64,000 nt of DNA from Abelmoschus esculentus (GCA_035048815.1 JAUCBN010000035.1:2368501-2432500), one strand, 5' to 3'. Positions 10,008-25,703 are shown, numbered from the stretch's first letter. Notes: generated by a model from the letters alone, not told the origin. Numbers and translations: made by a program.

Positions 10008-12056
10008 CTAGTCCTGGCTTCCTGCAAAGCCATCAGGGTTCTCTTGCTGCCAACCAAACCCTTGTCCATCTCGACCCATATCACCGGGGTGGAACTTGCC
10101 TCGTCTACGTTGCAACATATGATGTGGATGTGGTGGAGGCAGTGGATGAACCTGCATGGGCTGTGGTGCCAATATACCTATGCCATCCCGAGGGTCTATT
10201 GGATTACTACCCTGCAATGCTTCCATCCCTTTGTTGGCTGATGGTTGAGGAGAAATCATGGATAAACCTCCAGGATTTCGACCATAATCACCTTGATGAT
10301 TTGCAGAACCGTCTGGCATCATGTGACTACTAGGTTGCCCCCCGTTCCAGGGATGAGGATATGATGCAGGGTAATTTACACCCCCAATGGGACCTTGAGG
10401 GAAATTCATAAATGACCCTTGCTCGGAACCAGCACTGGGCGCTGAACTCGGCCTAGACATCTCATAAGGAGCACCATAGAATGGTTGAGCTCCATCGGTT
10501 GGAAATGGAGGAATGCCATATGGAGTTAACATAGGGTTTGAATTCATTGGCGTAGCAAAATTAGGAGGCTGTTGCATGGAATGCATAGGTGGGCATTCTG
10601 AAAACTGGTTCTCAGATGAATGTCCCTGCGACTTGTCTGAAAACTGACTTGATTCTGGTTGTGGGGTGCCCTGCCTGTCGAAGCCTTGCTGAAAGTGATG
10701 GGGAGGGCCAGTCCTGTCAAAGCTCGGGGGTTGGTTATTGTCCAGTTGTGGATCTGATGGATAATTTTGCACTTGACCGAATGCCGGTGGCCCCTTCGGC
10801 ATTATTGGCCTTGGAGGCAGTTGTTCCCTTGGCTGTTGCCATCGAGCTTTGTCTTCAGTATCATGAAACTGCGGGTTTGAACCAGGAGAAATGGCATGCC
10901 TTGGAGGACCTCGGACAGTGGAATCTGAACCCGTAGGTTGGTTACCGCTGTGAACCTCTGATTCTTTACCATCTTCCTTCTCCGCATTTGGCAGTAAAAG
11001 GTCAGTGTGGCTCGTATGGATATGAGATTCAAAGTCAGTCCTCTTCAAGAAAGATTTAAGGCAGTGAGGAGCAGCACATATGAAGATCCCCTCCATTATC
11101 TTGATTGTCTGAATCTTCTGTATACGTTCATCACAACTATGCAAAAACAAAAAGAAACAATAACTTTTTAGTCAATGTCAAAGTATTTACGATTAAAACG
11201 AATAAAGATTACTCCATGAATCAGCCAAAATCCGGACTTCCACAAAAAACAAGCACCATAGAAATTTCCACATCATAACCTTGCTCCTAGCTGTCAATGT
11301 TATTACTCATGAATACCATCAAAAAAAGTAAATGGAAAAACAAGATATGAAATTCTAGGGTTCTTTTAAGACCAGTTTGCATTGAAGAAATAGGAATTGG
11401 TGACTTACAGATAGCAAATTGAATCACTCCTTGCACAATCAAGGCAGAAGGCATGCTCACAAGGGCTCTGCAAATGAAAAAATCATAAATTTTCATATAC
11501 AGAAAACAAATTCAAATTTATTAAGTAATAACAATAATTTTTAACAATTTCGGCCATCAGTCATCGATGAAAATCTCCTTACTACTAAAATTGCTTCAAA
11601 ATTTTCGAGTTTAGTCCGAATTTAACATCCAATACCTAGCAATTCCACATTTACTTCCTATTCCATTACAAATAATATCTTCAACAACAAATTTTCACAG
11701 ATTTAGCTTAAGTTATAAGTTTCGATGCTCTACCAATTCGCAATTAATCAATTAATTAAAAGGTAAGAAAAACTAGAACAAATATAATTATTAGAACGTA
11801 CCAAGCGGCCGTATATTGCTATAGGAAAATCGCAGCGAACGCAGAAGTGTACTCGCTCGCCGAGATGGCGGCGGGATCTCCGACCAACAGTCTTCACGAG
11901 AGATGAGGAAGTAGCAGCACCAATGCTCTTGGCAACCGGAAGGTCGGCGAGGACGAGATGATCGGGGCAGGCCACAGTCACCGTATCCACGGGCAGTGGC
12001 TTGACGGTACCGCCGGCATCCGAGGACGGTCCCTTGCTTAGTCTGATTTGAAGCAT
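10008..12056 (-). CDS. HAKAI: HAKAI-like E3 ubiquitin ligase (RING plus C2H2)
   Basis: Three coding exons on the minus strand: 12056-11802, 11467-11409 and 11136-10008, 1443 nt in total for 480 residues. The start MLQIRLSK is the family's usual N-terminus; upstream in-frame codons are ignored. The RING finger runs from C72/C75 (CVRC) through PCEHAFCLDCARSDSICYLC, and is split by both introns. A C2H2 finger follows at about 125-148 (CAAPHC ... HIHTSH). The rest is a long Pro/Gln/Gly-rich disordered tail (HPHHMLQRRRGKFHPGDMGR near the end). In plants HAKAI is a conserved partner of the nuclear m6A RNA methyltransferase complex; the animal protein is a ubiquitin ligase. Function is inferred from the family. 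The exon phases all close. Confidence 0.92.
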
Positions 12057-13241
12057 AATTTTCTTCACGAGTTTCTTCGGCTTACTCTTCCACGAAATGA
12101 AAATCGAACAATTTTTTTTCTGCAAATGCAATCGTATCAAATTTCGTCGGCTCGACTGATCGAATTTTGTTTAATATCAGTTTGGTCTGTTTTGATGCAT
12201 AAAACGACAGCGTTTTAAATCTTTTTATTTTTTTTGAAGGTACGTTTTAAATCTTTTTAGACTGCTTAATTAAGGGTTACTTCTTTATTGGGCTTTAAAC
12301 CCTTTATAGATTGGGCCCTTTTTAGTTTGATAATAGAAAATCAGTGAATCGGTCCCTAAATTATAATGTTTATTCTAAATTAGTCTTTAAATTTTTAAAT
12401 ATTACAATTTCATTCTTAAGCTAGAGCTCTCATAATAAATTGATCTCAAACTTTTGAACATTCAGTTTTATCTCAAAATATGAGTTTTATTACAAATTAA
12501 TCCCTAAACTTTAAACGTTCTAGTCGGAAAACTTCTGATTACAAAATATACAATTCAATTGCAACAACATATTGTGCAATGAATCCATCCATTCCCTACA
12601 CTTCTACATGTACAGAAGGCTTGCTTACCAAACAACAGTTGAAGATGGAATGTAAAGATTTCAGCACAGCTAAGCCACGTGCATTTCATGCAGCTTCTTC
12701 CTCCTTTCATAAGTTCTTATCGGTATTCATCAGATATTCGATTCTCCGTCTCTCAACTACCACATTGAAGGTACTACACCTGTTCTTTCAGATTTTGTGT
12801 AGCACTCTCAGTAGGAAAACCTCTCACAGGCCACAGCACCTATCGTCCACTGTGATACAATCCCTGCTGCAATTGCAAAGTGAAGTTGCCTCTCTAAGAC
12901 ATCTTGATTTTCAAACATCTCTAGCCTTTATATGATATGATCCAACACACTGAAACTCAGCGTAACAAAATTGTTGCAATAATAATGGTACAGACTGGAT
13001 TTTATAGTACTTATTTTTTTTATACTTTGTGCTTCTATTTTTAGAGATTTCCAAATTTGATTTTGATAGTGAATCGAAGGTTGGACAAATTCGTGAAGAT
13101 GAAAAGTTTTGAGGGTAAAACTGTTAAACGAAGAATTCCCAGCCACCAACATTTTCCCGATAAAAAGTTTCGTGTAACCAAGACTCTTTGCCGTTAAGTC
13201 TGGTACTTCAGAGACCGACATCACAGTCACTCTCACGCCAA
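12057..13241. other. Divergent intergenic region between HAKAI and MYB genes
   Basis: About 1.2 kb between two divergent start codons, so it should contain both promoters. Around 12340-12540 it holds AT-rich sequence with several near-repeats of 'GTCCCTAAA', typical of old dispersed repeats. A plus-strand open frame at 12579-12935 and a minus-strand one at 12928-13236 have no recognisable protein features and are not called. Confidence 0.5.
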
Positions 13242-15127
13242 ATGGAAACGGGACTGGAAGCCGTTGAAAACGGAAAAGGCACGACCTTTACCGAAATCAA
13301 TGTCCCACCGCCATCACTCCTAGATGGCGGCGAAGAAGGGGGCGATTGCGGAAGGCGCGAAGATTCGGCGGCCGGAGGGAGAGTGCGTAAACAGAGAGTG
13401 AAGGGGCCTTGGTCGCCTGAAGAAGATGTTATACTGAGTGAACTCGTGAGCAAGTTCGGAGCGAGGAATTGGAGCTTGATTGCGCGTGGAATCGCCGGCC
13501 GTTCTGGCAAGTCGTGTCGGCTTCGATGGTGCAATCAGCTTGACCCGGCCGTTAAGCGCAAGCCATTTACTGGTACAAAGTCTGTGCCTTTACTAATTTG
13601 TGTTTGATCTGTCGATGTGGTTATCTATTTTTCTTAACTTGTAGGAGTTGCTTGGATGTTTCTGCTTGTTAGATTAATGTAATGATTTGAAGTTCAAAGT
13701 AATTTGCTTTCAAAAGTTCAAGCTATGTGATCTAATTGTTAACAAAGACTAATGCCTTTTATTTGTTTAGAAACTACAAGCTCTTAAGAACTGTGCTTTA
13801 AGTGAAACATCATATCATTTCCCCAAAATTTCTTAATGCTGAACTCTTCTGTTAATGTTTAAATTGAAATGAAGTAGCTAGCTTTTGCTATGTAATGCTT
13901 GAATCACATGTTTCTTATTGAAATCTGGCAAGAGGAGTGTGGTTGTTTGGAAATGACAATAATCTTGGCAAGCATTAGAGAAACTGCTTGTAATTGGGGG
14001 GAAGTGTCATTACTAATAAGATAGTAGTGATTTTCCTATCATGCACTTGGTATTCGAGAATAAATAATACGTATCAAGTCAATTAACATTCTTCTTGTAG
14101 CCATATGGCAGCGGTGACCGGTGAGTATTAGTTTGCAACTTTCACTTCATCAATTTCTATCCTTTAAACATATTTATGTGTTTCTTTGGTTGTTGTGCTT
14201 CAGTATATTAACATTAGCTTTTTGACAAGAATGTATTTAGTTCTTTCTGATAGATCTAATTGATAATCATTATTTGTGGCAGATGAGGAGGATCGGATGA
14301 TAATTTCAGCACATGCTGTACATGGGAACAAATGGGCAGTGATTGCAAGGCTTCTACCTGGGAGAACAGATAATGCTATAAAAAATCATTGGAATTCCAC
14401 ATTGCGGCGCCGATACATGGATCATGGTAGAATGCACTCAGACTCTGCAAATATGGTGGAAGATGCTGGTTTGGAAAAAAACAAGGCATCATCCGAAGAA
14501 ACTCTATCTTGTGCAGAGGACAGTTTATTCAGATCCCTTGAAGTAAAAGATGTAAGCTCTTCGGAAAAGTTAGATAATCAATCAAAGGGAAAAGCACCAA
14601 CAGCGACTCTATCTAACCATGAATCGATTCAACCGTCTACTCTTTTCCGACCTGTAGCCCGTATCAGTGCTTTTAATGTTTATAATAACATGGATAGACC
14701 AGAATTTGTTTCACCATGTTCAAGGCCAGTTCCCGTGCTAGGCTCTTCTATTCAGACAGCAAAGCCAGATGTTGGGATATGCAAATTGCTTGAAGGAGTT
14801 TTCACCGACTGTCTGGTACCTCTGCAATGTGGTCATGGCTGTTGTGGAACTCAAAATGGTCGAAGTAAGTCATTGCTGGGGTCAGAATTTGTGGATTTTT
14901 CAGAACCTCCATCTTTTTCAAACTATGAGTGGGCTGCGATAGCCACAGATATAAGTAATCTTGCTTGGCTGAAAAGTGGATTGGAAAATAACAGTATGAG
15001 AGGAATGGATGATGCACCTGCTGGTACAACACCTCATAGTACTCTAGCGCACACTGGACATTTTGAGGAGAGCGGAATGAGTGATCGTTTAAGTATGAGC
15101 ACAATGACGAACCTGATGTCAACATAG
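13242..15127 (+). CDS. MYB1: R2R3-MYB transcription factor, MYB1/MYB25/MYB109 type
   Basis: Two coding exons, 13242-13572 and 14283-15127, total 1176 nt for 391 residues. R2 (about 54-105) has the tryptophans W57, W77 and W96 and the [13 protein letters not shown] recognition helix. R3 (about 106-156) is split by the intron after KPFT and has [11 protein letters not shown] and [20 protein letters not shown]. The VKRKPF linker and [10 protein letters not shown] favour subgroup 23 (MYB1, MYB25, MYB109) over the MYB44/73 group. The C-terminal half is Ser-rich and presumably regulatory. I chose the ATG at 13242 ([11 protein letters not shown]); an in-frame ATG at 13188 would add 18 residues and cannot be excluded. 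A nuclear DNA-binding role is inferred from the fold. Confidence 0.92.
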
Positions 15128-15656
15128 AATGAGGCAATTATACTTCTAAATCGAGAGAATGCAGTCAGAAAAATGATGAAGAACGGTAGTCTTTGCTTTT
15201 GAATTAGCTTGGGAGTAAGATTTCTTGTCTTCAAGGTAAATGCCACGTGGTACTGAATCATAAGAAAGGCTTCACTTTTTCATGTTCAACGCAAAGCCTG
15301 CCTACATGCTTAAATGGGCATAGCGGTTGATGAGTTTGATACAGGGGAGCTTGTTTACATATTCATTTTATAAGAATGCCTATTAACATCCTTGTACCAG
15401 CATGAACCAATGACAAAGTTTGGAAATATTGATTTACAATCTACTTGCTACTTTTCGTCTTTTTTTTTTCCCTCATGTATATTATTATTGTTGTTTTCTG
15501 TTGGCATTTTCCTTAGCTTTGTTAGTATCTAAAATGTCTTTCCTAGTATCCATATTGGCCTTAAATCATGTTCTACCATTCTCTTGAAAAATTAAAGTAT
15601 TCATTTATCACTCTTTGTTGGGCCTGATTTTAGATCTAGTCTAATCTGTCATTATG

Positions 15657-15657
<1 letters not shown>

Positions 15658-15705
<48 letters not shown>
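15658..15705. repeat. (AC)n(AT)n microsatellite
   Basis: About 31 bases of alternating A and C followed by about 16 bases of alternating A and T. Such compound dinucleotide repeats are usually length-polymorphic. Confidence 0.95.
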
Positions 15706-15715
15706 CCAATTATAC

Positions 15716-15895
15716 AGTGTAAAAGTATAAACTTTTACACCGATTTATGACCGTTGGACGAATGTAAATTGATGGCTGAGATTAAAAGTTGAAAATGAGG
15801 AGAATTTTAGGTAGAGAGAAAGAGATGTCAAGAATCTCATCCATCAATTTATACAATGGTTATAAATCAGTGTAAACCTCTTTGATCTTTACATT
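15716..15895. repeat. MITE-like element with about 60-bp terminal inverted repeats
   Basis: The left arm (GTGTAAAAGT..., ACACCGATTTATGACC, TAAATTGATGG) is matched in reverse complement by the right arm (CCATCAATTTATACAATGG, TTATAAATCAGTGTAAA, CTTTACATT). Length is about 180 bp. No coding capacity. A clear target duplication was not found next to the microsatellite. Confidence 0.7.
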
Positions 15896-18750
15896 TTAGG
15901 TAAGTGGATTATCCTAGAATGAATTATGAGGGGAAAAGCCTCTGATTGTGATCCATATTGAACTAGAACACTTTGGTATTCAGGATTGCAGAAAGTTGAT
16001 GAGAACATGGGTGTAGGTGAATTAGTCTTGTTTGGTGCTTGAATGACTTTTGATGCCAAAGAATAACATGGGGTGTGGGACAAAGCTCAAAGTAGGTTTC
16101 TTGTGTTTATTTCGGAAATAAAACTGTGGCCACCTTGATATGTTGTTTTTGTTAGACTCAAACAGGTAATCAGAGCCTATGTTTATTTCCTTCGATGGCA
16201 AACGAGAGTGGAAGGCTTTAAAGCTGGTTATGGTGAGTTAACACAGAAGTGGAAGACATCTGGTTTCTCTAATAATGAATGTCCATTGCTAGTGAAAGAA
16301 ACACGTTACCCTTTCAGGTTTTAATGATTCAGAAAAACCCTTTCACTCCCTAAATATCCTTTTAATCTTTCCAGGATTCAAACCCTGAAAGAGACACATG
16401 CTAGGGGCTGTCTGAAAGAGATAAACATGCGGTCTTTCATTTGCAGAGCAGCTTTCGGATTGAAACCAAATGCATGCGGTTCCCAACTCTGAATACCTAT
16501 CATGTCCATTTTCGTGCCATTTCTGGTGTTTTATGAATAGAAAGATTCAACTTTATACACTGAAGGGAACCTTTTTCCCAGTTTTCCTTTTGGTGCTTGT
16601 GTAACAAGGATTGTTGAATATTTGTCTATTTTCATGAGACCTAGCCCAGGAAATTTCATTAGGCAAGTTTTGAAATTTGACTAGAGTATGTGTATTAAGA
16701 ATAGAGTCGAATGAGTCTCGATTATATATAAAATCAAGTCTAATTTATCATCGAAAAAGAAGATAAATTATCTTAACTCTTAAGTAACACCCAACTCCTT
16801 ATTACTATGACCAACTAATGCTGATCATGATTACTTTGTTGAGTTTGAACAAAAACACTCGGGACGCATTTAAGAAAATATATTAATAATGATAATCATT
16901 TTAAAGATAAATATCGATATTTGAACTCATATAAGTAATGTTGTACATTTAATCTAGTCGAAGAAAAAATTTGTGTTACTCAAGTTTATACGTCATATTT
17001 TATTATTCAAATTTTATATGTATTTTTCGAACCGAATCGAGTTTTCGAATTTCTTCATATTTTCACGTATGATATACTTAATATATCATACAAAATTGAT
17101 AAACCCGACTCAAATTTAAAAACTTTATATAATTTTTTTAATAAAGTCAAAACGAATTGAGTTTTCTTTCACGCTGAGTCAAACATTTCAATTTTTTAAA
17201 TCGAATTTTATCTTCTTTTACACACAAATTAAAACGGATGAGCATCCAAGATCGCTAATCGGGTCTCCATTTATTACTTGATCTTTTAAGTTAGATGCTT
17301 GTCTTCTACTTTAACAGCTCAAAAAGCAACTATTCCATGGACAAGATACAAAGTTGGCAGATTCAACAAAAGAAACAGTTTTAGCAGCCCCACCACCTTC
17401 CCTGTTTCACTTGCTCCACTTTGGTTCTTCCATGGGAATTGCAGACCAAACTGACACTTGAAAGCGATCCAAAACGGGTTTCACTTGATTCCTGCTTATT
17501 TAGGGGAAGGAGCTGTTGAGTGCAAATAATTCCCAGTGACAGCATACATACATACATACAAAATTACAAACAATGAAAAAAAATAAATCGATATAACTAT
17601 CGGTATCTGATATATTAACCGATCAATCCAATTTTTAACTATTTTTTTCATTTATTATTACATAATCCAAATACCCGATATTACTTAAATATACAAATTT
17701 ATTTAAAAAAATAGAACTTGAATGGTAATTATAATACGTCGTCGTCTGGTATTTAGTCCTATCTTTATCATAACTATGTTATTGTCATTACGTTACCAGT
17801 TCGACTTTATTGCAAAACGCTTTCGTTTGGAGTCTTCTTTTCTTTTTCTTTATTCCTCTGTGGCATTGTATAATTAAATAAGCAGACTAAATTTCAGACA
17901 CTACCATCTTTTGTGTTGTTCACGCTAAGGGGTAGTGCATGTTGTCGCGTCTAAAAACAGATAAAGAATATTAATTTCATGTCGAAAAAAATTTTATAAT
18001 ATAAATATAGTAATACTATATATTTTATCGGATATATCTTTTAAGAAGAGGATAATGATCTGTAACAATATATATAAATAAATCAAATTATAATTTTAGT
18101 CCCTTTACATACCAAATTTTAAAATTTTATTTTTAAATTATAATTCGAGAAAACTCGATCTTTTTTATTTGCTATAATATTAACATGATTCAATTTTTTT
18201 AATAAGTATTAAAATTTATCGTGTTAATAATGTATCCTGAACTTATTGTATTCTCTTACCTTTGTTGTTACTCTCGAAATTCTATTGTTATAAAAGTATC
18301 ATGTTATCTTGAAGGAGTATGCCTACCTAAATTTTGGCCGTCCGATTATCTTCAGGATTCACACATCACTATACTGATACCATCGGACGTACAGAATCTG
18401 CTCAAGACAGACATCCCCAAGTACCAACACCCAATCTTCCAATAACTTTGTTTTTTCTGTGTTTTTTTTATTATATAATTGTCTTAATAATAATCTCTAT
18501 AAGCTTCTGTTTCTCTCTGTGTGTTTGCTTGTTTTTTCTATGCATTTTTCTTAAGTGAGAAGCCATGGTTCTGTAAATCTTTGCCATGTTTTTCACCTGT
18601 TGGTTCTTTGGGTCAGTCCTTATTTTCTTCCCTTTTATAAGTTTTTCATATTTAATGAAGACGTTGATGGAGGTAAAGGGTCGCCTAATCTGATAGTAAC
18701 TTGTTTAAATTCTCACATTTTATACCAACTTTGTTTAAAAACCCTCTCAA

Positions 18751-18836
18751 AGTTTGAAACTTTGACGCCATTGATGATCTTCAAAAGTTTGAAACTTTGA
18801 CGCCATTGATGATCTTCAAAAGCTTGAAACTTTAAG
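18751..18836. repeat. 35-bp tandem repeat, about 2.4 copies
   Basis: Units start at 18751, 18786 and 18821 with AGTTTGAAACTTTGACGCC; the third is partial and slightly changed. It lies just upstream of the RING-CH start codon, so it is in the promoter or 5' leader. Confidence 0.9.
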
Positions 18837-18905
18837 CCTGTTAATGTTGTTTTAACCGAGCCTCTACTCAAAACTTCAAGTTTCAGCTTCTGGGTCTTTC
18901 CAAAA

Positions 18906-20775
18906 ATGTCATCATTAGAGATGTCCCACATCGATTTAGAGCAAGGAACTCACCATCGGAACGGGAGTGATGTCAGCGCTGACGAGGCTAGCGTCTGCTT
19001 CTCCGATGCCGACGAGGGTTCTTGCTACTCTCAGTTTTATTCCACTACAGGTGGTTCCTACGATGATTACAGCTTTGCTTGCGGTTCAGACGGCGAGATT
19101 GGCGACGTTTCAGGTTCCGGGAGGGCGTCGTCCGTTTCGGATTGTTCGGTGGAGGTGCAGATTCAAAGTGGAACTAACGAAATCAAAGCGCATTTGGTTA
19201 AAGTTGAGAAAGATTGTAGGATTTGCCATCTGGGTTTAGAGAGTAACAGCCATGAATTCGGTGTTGCCATTGAATTGGGCTGTTCTTGCAAGGATGATCT
19301 CGCTGCTGCTCATAAACACTGTGCTGAGGCTTGGTTTAAGATCAGAGGAAATAAGTAAGTAAAATACAATTCCAATTTCACCTTTTTTAGTAAAAATTAA
19401 CCACCTTTTCATGAATAAGTATTGATATTTCTATATATTACTCTTTATTGATAGTAAAATAGGTGATTATTTTAGGTGTTAAGCTGTTAGTTTTACTGTT
19501 ATAAGGTGAAAATATGCATGTGAAAAAGAAGAAATTTGCTTAATTGGAAAGAAACTAGGATGGATATGGATATTACATTTGTAAAGCATGTTCAAAGTAA
19601 AGCTAAAGACTTGAGATTTAACACTTAGGTTTGACTGCACCGACGATTCTGTGTTTTTATTAAGGTTTAGGAATCTATAGCTTTTGTTCTTTTCTCCTTT
19701 ATGTTCTCTTTCCATGTATGAAAGTGGGGGATTTGACCTTCTTTATTGATGCATTATCTAATCTTTGGTTGAAGACATTGTTTGGTGGTGCATCACTCTA
19801 GATATTTTTAATTCGCAAAGGCAGATTCTATATTTCTTGTTTGACATGATTAGGGATATTGCTGATAATTTAGGTACCACACCATTAGTGCAAGAAATTC
19901 CTTGATTCTAGTCGTTTATCGGATTTTGCATCGCCATGTTCTGCGCTTCATGCATGTCTGGTTTGGTGTGGTGTTTTGGTGAAACGATTGTTGATACAAT
20001 GACTACCATGATAGCAGTGGGCCAAATGGTGTTTCGTGTATGTTTAGCTATTGTACAGCCTAGGATAATGGTTGTGTGGTTGTCTGGTTGTCTGGTTGAC
20101 CTTTATAATTGGTTAGATAGGATTTGAAATGTCTAACAACTGATCAAATGTACTGATTTTCGATTGGAATTTACAAGGTATCTGTGTTATCCGTAACAAA
20201 CGAAAGGTCATATGCAACCAAGTAATTTCTGATGTATTTACATATGAAGAGGAACAAACATTTGGAATCGATGAAGAATGTTGTGCTGACTGTTGAAACT
20301 ATGAATTACTTGTTATCTAGATAGAGAAGGATGGCTTATATAAGTAGTAGGTTTCAGCATTTAGCTGATATTCATGGTGTGATGATCGTATGTTTCGTTA
20401 TTCATTCAACATCGTTAGACAACACCCTTACCTCGAACGTCATATTGGATCATCCTTATACTTGATTTTGTTTTCTTTTGTGAATGATACTAGTACTTAT
20501 CCATGCACTCATTCAATCTGCTTAATTCTTTTAGGACCTGTGAAATCTGTCATTCTATCGCACACAATGTAGTTGGAGTGACCGAGATCGAGTCGACGGA
20601 GCAACCAAATGAGACCAACAGTTCTGCTGCAACAGCTGCAGTATCGGGAGCAGCATCCTATTCAGACTCCCGAAGCTTCTGGCACGGCCATCGCTTCCTC
20701 AACTTCCTCCTTGCTTGCATGGTATTTGCATTTGTCATATCTTGGCTCTTCCATTTCAACATGCCATCATCCTGA
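18906..20775 (+). CDS. RING-CH (MARCH-type) membrane protein
   Basis: Two coding exons, 18906-19354 and 20535-20775, total 690 nt for 229 residues, with a 1.18-kb intron inside the zinc finger. The N-terminal 95 residues are acidic and Ser/Gly-rich. The RING-CH finger (about 104-156) has CRIC, GCSCKDD, AAHKHCAEAWF and, after the splice, TCEIC, giving the C4HC3 pattern. One hydrophobic segment (FLNFLLACMVFAFVISWLF) lies near the C-terminus. Proteins of this design are E3 ubiquitin ligases anchored in endomembranes. From memory, a similar gene (At5g59000) lies next to BSK5 in Arabidopsis, as here. No substrate can be named. Confidence 0.9.
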
Positions 20776-21255
20776 AACTTCTTTCCGAGTTTCCGTGCAT
20801 GGTTGAACATCATCGAAAAGAATGAAAAATAAAAAGAATTTACTGTAAAGTAGCCTGGGAAACCTGGAGATGATGAGAAATGGAAATATGAATCATATAC
20901 ACCTCTATTCTCCATACGTGTAGAAAGCTTGTTATATTATGCACATACATCTTAGTTACCAAAGCTCTTGACAGTATAAGAACACTTTGATGGTTATGCT
21001 CCGGTTTGCATAATCGTTGTTGCTCGATTGTGGTGACGTTTGTTCTACCGGATTTACATTTATCCACGGTTGTGATTTCAGGAAAATACCATGTCCAGCA
21101 TTTAGAATCATCGTGGGAAATCTTAACAATAATTCAAAAACAACAATAAATATTGAAGAACTCTAGCAAAAACCCAGAATAAATACAAATACAAGAGCCT
21201 GAAGAACAACTACGGGAAGAAAAAAATGAAACAATTTGGAAAACCTATACAATGT
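20776..21255. other. Convergent 3' flanks of RING-CH and BSK genes
   Basis: Short region between two convergent genes. It contains both 3' UTRs; no other feature seen. Confidence 0.6.
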
Positions 21256-23877
<2,622 letters not shown>

Positions 23878-25703
23878 TCTTTTTCTTTCAAATCAAACGA
23901 TCAAACGACGGAGAATCAACGGAAAGCCAAATGATCAGACTCCGTACATGTCTGCAACAATCCAAACTTTGTTCTTTTCTTTACCATAAAAACGCAGAAT
24001 TATGGGATTTAAAATTTGTTGACATTTATCAAATAATTTCAGAAAAAAAGATGGAAAAAAAAGGGTTTAAAGCTGTTTTTTCTTCTACAAGCTCATCATT
24101 TGAGTTTCTTTTTTCTCTTTTTCAACTCTGTAGGTGACTTTCCTGGAAAATCACTGACATGGGGAAACAGATTTATGAGAATGGGGGTTAGTTTGGTCTT
24201 GTATTTGATAAAGTTGCATTAAGAAATTGATTATCTTTCTTTGACATGGACCAATTCACCATACTTTTGGGTTTAAATAATTTGAAAACGAGAAGAAAAA
24301 CAGGCAATTTGGGTTCAAATTTGATGCTTGATTTATTAAAAAATGTGATAAATTTAAGCATTTGTATGCTACAGTTTCTTTTTGAAGTATCACATTTTGC
24401 ATGACAAATCCACCATTGAAACACGAATAATACGCATGATCATCTGGAAAATGATTGTTACTGTTTAAGAAAAATTGAAAATTATACAACTCCATTGATG
24501 ACACTGTAGGTAATGGTGGGAAAAGCATGTGATCATTGACAATGAAGCCAAGTTGTTTAATTCAATTTGAGTCATCAACCTCATGTTTTTTCAATTTGTT
24601 TCTTTTTTCCTATGAACAGGAAGGATTTCCAATAATGATGGCTTTTTGAAAGAGATTATATTACAGGGTTTGTAATTTTATCTTTCTGTTCACTGCACAT
24701 CTGCAAATCTTTCAAATACACGTTAGATAATAAAACAACTTTAGAATCAAGAGAGTCTAATGTCTGACAGGTGGTGACATAATTAGAACCACCCCCAACT
24801 TAGGGTTCAAGAGGACCCCTTTTTAGCTTTTTACAGGTAAAGAAAGGAGAGCATGCAAAAGTAGAAAGTGGTCGTTATTCAGACATGTAACCAACAATGA
24901 TGAAAAAAATTGCAGTCTTTCTCTCTCTTTCTCTCATGGCATCCTGCAGAGTATTGAACCAGACATGCCATTGTTGTTCTCCATACTCTTTTACTTTGTT
25001 GACCAAACTTTAAAAAGCATAAATTGCGCCCAGGCATTGCTTTTCTGGTCAGTCATCCCCCACAGGTAGGCCTTGCTTACAAGTATCACACCTAACAAAT
25101 ATGGGGCCTCTTTGCTGTCAAGTTGTCGACTCAAGCATACCCCCAACATGGGTAATCAAGACAGCCCCATATCTCCTTCAAACTTTAATATGGATAAGGT
25201 GCATATACAGAGAGAAAATATAAAGAAAATGTTACCTTAGAATGTTCATGTTGCATTTCACAATTTGGTAGTTGAATTATGGTTTCTGTTTTTATGTTCT
25301 GTATTTTATTATTTGATTCTCTACTGAAACACACTTGAAATGAAACAACAATGGCATGTCTGATTCAATAATTCTGCAGGATGCCATGAGAGATGAGAGT
25401 TTTTAATGCCAGCCTACCCCATATGCAATCCTCTATACACTAGGAATTTTAAGTCAAAATTAAAAGCATTTTATCTCTGCGGCCTTCGGCGTTGAGAGAC
25501 CAACTATTATATTTTACCGATCTGACATTGTTGAGAGTAAAACTCAGTACTCCAGCAGCAAAATGAAGATGAATTTCCATGATACATGCTAAAGCTGATG
25601 ATGGCTTATAGTTTTAACAAGACACTTTAGGACTGAACTTTAAAAGTGCACTAACTTCAGTTTTCTTAAGAATACAAATCAAAGTGATTGCATTAGTTTT
25701 CCA
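23878..25703. other. Intergenic between BSK and IPCS genes, with a long-armed hairpin
   Basis: 1.8 kb without a recognisable protein gene: the BSK promoter side, AT-rich DNA, a CT-rich run near 24917-24935 and the inverted repeat annotated separately. Short frames at 24188-24528 (-) have no protein features. Confidence 0.5.
24931..25392. repeat. Near-perfect inverted repeat, candidate hairpin
   Basis: The arm 24931-24978 (CTCTCATGGCATCCTGCAGA, GTATTGAACC, AGACATGCCATTGTTGTT) is the reverse complement of 25344-25392, with two mismatches and a one-base bulge over 49 positions. The 365-bp spacer is not symmetrical. No transposon terminus or target duplication was seen at the outer ends. It may be a MIRNA-like or other small-RNA hairpin, or the terminal repeats of a MITE. 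I do not recognise either arm as a known plant microRNA. Confidence 0.75.

Larger units (their letters stand above)
15128..18905. other. Intergenic, repeats and microsatellites
   Basis: 3.8 kb without a convincing gene. It holds the MYB 3' flank, a dinucleotide microsatellite (15658-15705), a MITE-like element (about 15716-15895), a short CATA repeat (about 17545-17560), AT-rich DNA with degenerate 'TCGAGTTTTCG' repeats around 16980-17210, and the leader of the RING-CH gene with a tandem repeat. Confidence 0.55.

Noticed and set aside
10589..10936. 115-codon plus-strand frame over the HAKAI tail
   Set aside because: Antisense shadow of the Pro/Gln-rich HAKAI exon, which is supported by splicing and domains.
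12579..12935. 118-codon plus-strand frame upstream of the MYB gene
   Set aside because: No domain or conserved motif; lies in the divergent promoter region.
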